A DNA stretch of 11,719 nt from JAKBCQ01 sp021807585 (GTDB lineage: Bacteria > Planctomycetota > Planctomycetia > Isosphaerales > Isosphaeraceae). The notes below the pieces were generated by a model. That model was given only the letters and a program-made list of their open reading frames with translations, was not told where the DNA came from and made no database searches. The translations under genes and the position numbers were made by a program. Location: contig DAHWFG010000294.1 of the NCBI GenBank assembly GCA_027325115.1, positions 1 to 11,719 of the forward strand, in the 5' to 3' direction. This document shows, in pieces, positions 7,031-11,719 of this stretch (within the stretch, counting starts at the first letter, position 1; each line of letters opens with the position of its first letter).

Positions 7031-7918
7031 TCAGGTCGATCGCGGCCAAACGGAGTCGAGCGATCGTTTGACGTTTCGCGCGATTTCGATCGGCTCAACC
7101 CCGTCGAGCAATCGCCGCTGGGCGAGCGGTTCGGCGATGACCGGGCCTTTGTAGCCCGAGTCCGAGAGAAGGCTCAAGAACGATCGTACGTCGATCGCTC
7201 CGTTTTCACCGGGCAAGCCGCGATTGGAATCGACGATGCGCGAACGATCGACTGGGATCGCGATCGGTTCGTCCGTACCCCTCGGCGGCAGATCCGCGAC
7301 GTGCGTCGTGACGATCGCATCGGCTCCCCATTTCAAGCATGTTTCGATCGGTTCATCGGCGGCGAACAGATGAAAGACGTCGGCGACGATCCCGACCCTG
7401 GGGGAAGCCGAGCGGATCGGCGCGAGGACTTCGTCAAGATCGGCGAGCTTACACATAAGCGGAATGCCGCGTCCCGATCGGAACGACGCGACTCCGATCA
7501 CTTCGAGGCCGAGGCGAAGGTCGAAATCGGCAAGGATTTGCGCGATCGCCACGAGCCTCGTGATTTGGCGGTCGATCGCCTGGAACCGCGATTCGCCGGG
7601 CCTGGTTTCGGGCTCGACCCAGGTCCCCGAGCCGACATGTCCAAGCCGCCTCGCCGCACGTGCGTAAGAGGGAAACGCCTTGAGGCTCGATCGAAAGACG
7701 TCGTCGTCGCCGCGCCAGTCGACGGGCATGGGGAATGCGCCTCCTTGGATCCCGCTCTCATCCATCAACCCTCGGAAGCGGTCAAGATCGACTCTGGAAT
7801 CGACCAAATCGCGGATCGGCGCGTCGATCGCCTCGAAGCCCGCCGCGGCGGCGATCCCGATCGATTCGATCGGGTCGATCGCGAACCCGACGCCGCGCGC
7901 ATTCCAGGACATGTACAT
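7031..7918 (-). CDS. Sugar phosphate isomerase/epimerase-like TIM-barrel protein (AP endonuclease 2 superfamily)
   Basis: A 295-residue protein of the xylose isomerase-like TIM-barrel fold, usual length for these enzymes. Seen: the opening strand GVGFAID and GFEAIDAP; LRLGLEVIGV carrying the first metal-ligand Glu; VGIVADVFHLF with the Asp/His pair; IVTTHVADLP with the next His; and a terminal YKGPVIAEPLA with the last Glu. This set fits a divalent-metal site for isomerisation or epimerisation of a sugar or inositol derivative; the substrate cannot be told from sequence. The start at 7918 (MYMSWNARG) is preferred because the fold begins right after it and a GAG lies about 9 bases upstream; the frame stays open to 8134 but that part is basic or AT-rich and not conserved-looking. 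An alternative ATG is at 7912. It is divergent from the glycosidase gene and converges on csrA, whose terminator lies between them. Confidence 0.85.
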   Translation of the reverse strand: MYMSWNARGVGFAIDPIESIGIAAAAGFEAIDAPIRDLVDSRVDLDRFRGLMDESGIQGGAFPMPVDWRGDDDVFRSSLKAFPSYARAARRLGHVGSGTWVEPETRPGESRFQAIDRQITRLVAIAQILADFDLRLGLEVIGVASFRSGRGIPLMCKLADLDEVLAPIRSASPRVGIVADVFHLFAADEPIETCLKWGADAIVTTHVADLPPRGTDEPIAIPVDRSRIVDSNRGLPGENGAIDVRSFLSLLSDSGYKGPVIAEPLAQRRLLDGVEPIEIARNVKRSLDSVWPRST

Positions 7919-8112
7919 ATACAATAACTCAAATATCTGAGGTCGTAACGCTTGCAGATTCACGCATATTTTTACGCAAACGACGATGATCGTCGCGACC
8001 GCGGCGGTCGTATCGAGTTTGGGGAACGCGGGGTACGTCGTCGTCTCCCTCTTGCTCCGCGACTCTTCGCGGTTGAGAATCGTACCAAGACGAGCGTGAG
8101 TTTGCATGGTTT
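7919..8112. other. Divergent intergenic region, AT-rich near the TIM-barrel gene
   Basis: About 194 bases separate the start of the minus-strand TIM-barrel gene from the plus-strand glycosidase gene. 7911-7980 is AT-rich and probably holds the minus-strand promoter, though no clean -35/-10 pair is seen. The middle holds the paired palindromes at 7981-8010. The upstream continuation of the minus frame through this region is judged non-coding. Confidence 0.5.
7981..8010. promoter_or_regulatory. Two abutting perfect 15-bp palindromes (candidate operator pair)
   Basis: CGACGAT-G-ATCGTCG (7981-7995) is immediately followed by CGACCGC-G-GCGGTCG (7996-8010). Each is a perfect 7-bp inverted repeat around a single G, they share the CGAC...GTCG ends, and no base lies between them. 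Both centres are 15 bp apart. Placement in a divergent intergenic region suggests a binding site for a dimeric regulator shared by the two genes; this role is inference. Confidence 0.5.
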
Positions 8113-9573
8113 GTGAGCGCCGACGTGGAGTCACCGACGCGCCTGAAGATCGATGGAACGACGACGAGGTGCCCGCGGATGGTTTCGACCTGGATCGAAG
8201 GGGCGGCGAAGGGTCGTCACAGCGGCCCCGTGCATGCTGGAATGTGGTCGGCGGTCGTCATCGGCACACACCCGATCGAGGCGAATCAGGAGGTTTGGCT
8301 CGATATTTCGATCGACGACGAAGAGCTTGGACCGTTACCCGCGTATTGGCTCGAAAACAAAGGCCAGAACAGCTTTTGGCACGTGCCCATCCCTCCTCAG
8401 GCGGTCGGCGCGCGGCTCCGTTATCGATCCGCGGCGCGACAAAACGGGTCGACTCCCGTTTACAGCTACCCGCAAGAGATGATCGTTCGGCCGAATCTTC
8501 CCGATCGGACCGAATCCGCCGAGATCACCCACGATTCGATCGAAGGTCTGACGGGCAACCGGATGATGACGATCCGTGTCGACAGCCGAGGGACGACGTA
8601 CGACGTTTACTTCCCGACCGTCGGTCTCCACTCGGACGTCCGTCCCGCCGAGGGGGATCGCCCCCGTAGTCGTTCACATTTTCGTTCGATCGTCGCCGGA
8701 ATCGCCGCGGGCGAACGACTCGATTGGTTCAGCGAAACCGCGGGATGGGACGCGTTCCAATATTATCAAGGCGCGACAAACGTCCTCGTCACCGAGCTCA
8801 AATGGCGCCGCGGTCCGATCCGGGTGCTCGCGAGCGATTACGCCGTGACGGGTCCAGATCTCCCCAGAACCGCAGCGGGAAGCGAATCGCCGGGCCAATA
8901 TATCAAAAGTTACCGAATTACTAATAAGGGCGCCGAACCGCTTAAAGTTTTATTCGGTTTATATGTTCAAGCCGAGGTTAACGGCGGAATCGGCGAGCCC
9001 GGGCTAAGCTGGCAGGACGTCGATCGGACGTTGCTCGCGATCAATCGCGGTCATGCGCATTCCAACCGCAAGCTCGCTCGGGATGCGACGGTCGAATTCG
9101 CGATCGCGCTCGACGGCGGCGACGTTCAGTGCGAGCCGACCGGACCCGACGAGGCGATCATGCTGCGACGGCTCGAATTGCCCGTCGACACCCCCGTGAC
9201 GGTCAACGTCCTCGTCAGCGGAGCGTTCACGGGTTGGCGCGGCGATACCGGAACATTTGAGCACTGGTTGCGCCCCGCGCTCGCGTGGTTCCGCGCCGCC
9301 GATCTCGAAAAAATCGAGGCCGCCGCGGCGCATCAATGGGATACATATGTCGAACCGCTTCCAGAGCTCAATTTCCCGCGGCCGGTTTACGCGGTCTCGC
9401 TTCGCCGTTCGGCGCTCGCCGCGGCGCTCCACGCCGACGCCAAGTGGGGCGCGATCGCTTCGGGATACGACCGCGGCCTCAGCGCCTACTGTTGGCCGAG
9501 AGACGCCGTCCGCGTCGGCGGCATGTTCGACCGCGTCGGCCATCCCGATATCGGCCGATCGGTCCTCGAATAG
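8113..9573 (+). CDS. GH15-like glycosidase, N-terminal half ending at an in-frame TAG
   Basis: 486 codons from a GTG at 8113 to TAG at 9571-9573. Residues ~30-130 form a beta-rich N-terminal domain (HSGPVHAGMWSAVVIG, PAYWLENKGQNSFWHVPIPP); ~150-390 resemble the beta-supersandwich common in GH15/GH65-type enzymes; from ~395 the alpha/alpha barrel begins, with GAIASGYDRG and the typical WPRDA motif at 461-465. The reading frame and family similarity continue without a break for 475 codons after the TAG, so this is the front half of one 962-residue protein. No signal peptide is seen, so an intracellular alpha-glucosidase/glucoamylase-like role is inferred. The start is uncertain: GTG 8113 lacks a clear Shine-Dalgarno; ATG 8179, with GAGG about 9 bases upstream, is an alternative. 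Residues 262-290 are written in unusually AT-rich codons. Confidence 0.8.
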   Translation: MSADVESPTRLKIDGTTTRCPRMVSTWIEGAAKGRHSGPVHAGMWSAVVIGTHPIEANQEVWLDISIDDEELGPLPAYWLENKGQNSFWHVPIPPQAVGARLRYRSAARQNGSTPVYSYPQEMIVRPNLPDRTESAEITHDSIEGLTGNRMMTIRVDSRGTTYDVYFPTVGLHSDVRPAEGDRPRSRSHFRSIVAGIAAGERLDWFSETAGWDAFQYYQGATNVLVTELKWRRGPIRVLASDYAVTGPDLPRTAAGSESPGQYIKSYRITNKGAEPLKVLFGLYVQAEVNGGIGEPGLSWQDVDRTLLAINRGHAHSNRKLARDATVEFAIALDGGDVQCEPTGPDEAIMLRRLELPVDTPVTVNVLVSGAFTGWRGDTGTFEHWLRPALAWFRAADLEKIEAAAAHQWDTYVEPLPELNFPRPVYAVSLRRSALAAALHADAKWGAIASGYDRGLSAYCWPRDAVRVGGMFDRVGHPDIGRSVLE

Positions 9574-11001
9574 CTGGCGCGCGTCCGAGGCAAAAACCGC
9601 CCCTACTCGTACTGGTTCCAAAAATACTCGATCGACGGCTGGCCCGAATGGGAAACCCCCGCAATCGATCAAACCGCGATCATACCCTGGGGTCTTAATA
9701 TCCATTATCGACGCACCGGCGACGCCGATTTCCTCGCCGCCAACTGGCCCCTCCTCGAACAGGCGGCGTCGGTTTGCGCGGGAGCTTCGGGACACCCGGG
9801 ACTTCGCTTCCTCGGCGATCTCTCGCTCGTCACCTCGGCGGGATTATGGGATCAAGGATTCGGCGCATACTTATATTCAAATGCATGCGTCGTCGCGGGG
9901 CTCCGCGCCGCCGCCGAGATCGCGCTCGTCCTCGATAAACACGAACACGCCGAAACCTGGTTTGAACTCTCCGATAAAATCTGGAACGTCGGAATTCTGG
10001 GGACGATCGATCGCTCGTCCAAACCCTCGTCGCGCCTCAATCCGTCTCCAGGCCTCGTCGACGCAAAAACGGGTCGGTTCTTCGAGGCGCGCCGCCTTTC
10101 CAACCTGACGGGGCTCTGGTCGGATCAGCCTGAACATCTGATCGACGCCGCCGACGCTCTTGACATCAACTTACTCGGCCCATGCGTTCCGTTCGATCTC
10201 CTTCCCGCGACCGATCCCCGCGTCCGCGCCACCGCGGAGGAGATCCTCAAGCGGAACGCCGTGGGAGGAGAGGGGAACGTCCTCACCCGCTGGTCTCCCG
10301 CGGCCGAACGGAGCGACGACCGCGATCACCGTGTCGGCCGCCGCGACGCGTCATGCCTCGCCACACTTTGGATGTCGCGCTATCTCATCCGGTTGGGACG
10401 CGAGACCGGCCAGGGCCGCTATTGGAGCCGCGCCGTCGCGCTTTTGGACAACATGCTCGGCCGATTGGGACCGCTCTCGCTCTCGGTCAGGCTCCACGCA
10501 CGCCGCTCGGACGACCTCGCACAAGGCTTCGGTCCCGATTCGACGAGCCGAGTCTGGGGCCTTCACGCGCAATTGATTGAAACTATGCTCGATCTAGTCG
10601 GCCTTGAATACGACGCGGTCGATCGCACCCTCTCCCTCGAACCCTCGCTTCCCCCCGCTTGGCCTTCGATCGGCGTGACGCGACCGCTGCCTTGCGGCCG
10701 GATCGACTTCAGACTCGATCGGAGCGGGTCGACCGCGGCTTCGATTCAAACATCGGAATCCGCGTCGGCGCCCACGCCCGCGTCGGCTCACGCCCCCTCG
10801 CGTCGGCTTCGCATCACGGCGCGAATGAAATATATTGTCAAGCTTAAAATATCGGTCGCTTGCCCGGATATCGATCGAATCTCTTGCTGGCACGCGACGC
10901 CTCAATCCCAACCCCCTCAATTCACGGCGTCGACGCGCAAGCTTTCGTGGAACGTCGAGCTTCCCGAGGGAGAATCGGTCTGGGAATGGAACTGGAGCTG
11001 A
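9574..11001 (+). pseudogene. GH15-like glycosidase, C-terminal half downstream of the in-frame TAG
   Basis: The same frame continues from the TAG to TGA at 10999-11001, 475 codons. It supplies the rest of the alpha/alpha barrel: SYWFQKYSIDGWPEWETPAI, then IIPWGLNIHYRRTGDADFLAANW (the GH15-like WxLxxHYxxTGDxxFL region), CLATLWMSRYLIRLG, and a closing LSLEPSLPPAWPSIGV typical of the barrel end plus C-terminal beta domain. There is no ATG, GTG or TTG in frame until GTG 10261, so this half cannot be made independently as a complete domain. TGG to TAG is a one-base change, and GH15 proteins usually have a Trp in the helix after the WPRDA segment (LEWL), so a recent nonsense mutation, a sequencing error, or readthrough are the options. 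The usual GH15 catalytic Glu positions are not obvious (DQ at residues 519-520 of the joined protein). A Ser/Ala/Pro-rich linker precedes the tail. Confidence 0.75.
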
Positions 11002-11033
11002 TCGCTCGGCGATCAATCGTTTGCTCAAACGAT
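10999..11033 (+). terminator. Two back-to-back hairpins at the end of the glycosidase gene
   Basis: TGATCGC (10999-11005, containing the TGA stop) pairs with GCGATCA (11009-11015) across a 3-base loop. Immediately after, ATCGTTT (11016-11022) pairs with AAACGAT (11027-11033) across a 4-base loop. Both stems are perfect. No T-run follows, so they may be a weak terminator or a 3'-end protecting structure. Confidence 0.4.
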
Positions 11034-11435
11034 CTGGTCGGATCGCATGGAATAATCGACGCGACCAAAAACGCCTCGGATCAATCAAATCCGACGCCGT
11101 GTGGTAAATTGAGAGTGATATGTGGCGAACGAGCCGCATCTGAGCGACATTTACCGAATGTAACCCCAAGTCGAGGCGTCACGAATCACTCGCTTAATCG
11201 TTAATGTTGACGGCGCCCGAGCGCGACGTCATGATCGAATCTTCGACACGCGTCCGTCGATTGCGAGGCTCGAATCGGTGGAATCACGTAACGGAACTCG
11301 ATCGTCGGTCGATTCGAATCGAACTCTTACGGCGGCGGAAGCGTAAGACGAGAAGCGATCCGTCATGAAACATGACGATTATTTGAGTAAGAACATATTT
11401 TTCCATAGCTTTTCATCATGAAGAAGAGGCTAGAG
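11002..11435. other. 434-base intergenic region before the surface-protein gene
   Basis: No credible gene is seen; frames crossing it have no family-like features and unfavourable composition. It contains the hairpins at the glycosidase end, a 14-bp perfect palindrome TCGATTCGAATCGA (11309-11322), an inverted repeat at 11361-11377, and an AT-rich stretch from about 11378 to 11420 that is the likely promoter region for the next gene. Confidence 0.55.
11361..11377. promoter_or_regulatory. Perfect inverted repeat upstream of the surface-protein gene
   Basis: CGTCATG (11361-11367) and CATGACG (11371-11377) form a perfect 7-bp inverted repeat around AAA, 58 bases before the ATG at 11436 and just ahead of an AT-rich promoter-like stretch. 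It could be an operator or a hairpin; no T-run of terminator type follows. Confidence 0.35.
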
Positions 11436-11719
11436 ATGTTCAACCGTGGTTCCATCGCGAAGCGACGCGAACGAGCGAAGGCCGTGACGACTCGCGGTTA
11501 TCGCGCGTCGTTCGACGTGTTGGAGCGTCGCGCGCTGCTTGCGACGGTGAACTGGATCGCGGCGACGGGGGGCGATTGGAACGTCGGGTCGAACTGGAGC
11601 ACGGGTCAAGTTCCGGGGCCGAACGATACCGCGGTGATCGATTTATCGGGCTCTCCCACGATCAGCATCGGCACGCAGGGCGCCGACGTGGGATCGATTC
11701 AGTCGACCGACCCGATATC
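11436..11719 (+). CDS. N-terminus of a large secreted/surface protein with planctomycete extracellular motif (3' end outside window)
   Basis: The frame is open from ATG 11436 to the window end, 94 codons plus two bases. The start is supported by AAGAGG 6 bases upstream; an in-frame ATG at 11418 has no Shine-Dalgarno. The protein opens with a basic stretch (RKE-rich, residues 7-23) followed by FDVLERRALLATVNW at about 27-41. This matches the short planctomycete extracellular motif (LExRxLL) found at the N-terminus of many very large exported proteins of this phylum, where it stands in place of a usual signal peptide. After it comes GGDWNVGSNWSTGQVPGPNDTAVI, split around Trp residues, the common opening repeat of bacterial beta-solenoid, autotransporter-like surface proteins. 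Expected product: a long beta-strand-repeat adhesin or envelope protein; its partners are unknown. Confidence 0.8.
   Translation, partial: MFNRGSIAKRRERAKAVTTRGYRASFDVLERRALLATVNWIAATGGDWNVGSNWSTGQVPGPNDTAVIDLSGSPTISIGTQGADVGSIQSTDPI

Noticed and set aside
7301..7927. Plus-strand open frame opposite the TIM-barrel gene
   Set aside because: Shadow of the minus-strand gene with metal-site motifs; no protein-like pattern of its own.
7919..8134. N-terminal extension of the TIM-barrel protein
   Set aside because: The extension has no fold element, includes the AT-rich promoter-like region and the paired palindromes, and the TIM-barrel starts right after the ATG at 7918.
9571..9573. Pyrrolysine-type recoding at the TAG
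   Set aside because: No support in the window: no PylS-like gene and no marked stem-loop directly after the TAG. A Trp-to-amber change or sequence error is simpler.
9004..9795. Minus-strand open frame opposite the glycosidase around the TAG
   Set aside because: It spans the disrupted region but has no family resemblance, and the plus-frame motifs on both sides of the TAG explain the coding signal.
11290..11345. tRNA-like T-arm appearance (GTTCGATTC on the minus strand)
   Set aside because: The flanking bases do not form the required T-stem, and no anticodon or acceptor arm could be placed.
1..11719. CRISPR array, insertion sequence or prophage
   Set aside because: No regularly spaced repeats, transposase motifs, terminal repeats with duplications, or phage genes were seen; the short repeats found are palindromes or codon-driven.

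Overview
The window looks like a piece of a planctomycete chromosome, most like the Isosphaera/Singulisphaera group, though this placement is inference from gene content and composition only. Four things point there: a PVC-type membrane-bound dehydrogenase/HEAT/cytochrome c protein; the start of a large exported protein carrying the planctomycete N-terminal extracellular motif (VLERRALL); a stand-alone csrA; and GC-rich DNA extremely dense in GATC and CGATCG (about 80 CGATCG by hand count).

Layout. 1-447 (+) is the C-terminal end of a beta-propeller-like protein. It converges, with an 18-base gap, on 466-5226 (-), a 1586-residue exported protein joining a neutral-ceramidase-like domain to a dehydrogenase-like propeller, HEAT-like repeats, a CxxCH heme domain and a C-terminal beta domain. 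The 286-base divergent gap 5227-5512 carries a set of alternating inverted repeats just ahead of aroE (5513-6394, +). csrA (6643-6840, +) follows with its own promoter candidate, a good Shine-Dalgarno and a clear intrinsic terminator (6922-6949). 7031-7918 (-) is a xylose-isomerase-like TIM-barrel protein. It is divergent from 8113-11001 (+), a GH15-like alpha/alpha-barrel glycosidase gene interrupted by one in-frame TAG at 9571-9573. The divergent gap between these two carries two abutting perfect 15-bp palindromes. After a 434-base gap with several hairpins, 11436 to the window end (+) begins a large secreted or surface protein.

The genes do not form one operon. They are mostly single units, many convergent or divergent. 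aroE (shikimate pathway) and csrA (post-transcriptional regulation) are core functions. The giant protein, the TIM-barrel protein, the glycosidase and the surface protein are typical accessory catabolic or envelope genes of planctomycetes. No CRISPR array, insertion sequence, tRNA or rRNA was seen. The points most worth checking are the amber codon in the glycosidase, the palindrome clusters at 5440-5489 and 7981-8010, and the AT-rich seam at a domain junction of the giant protein.
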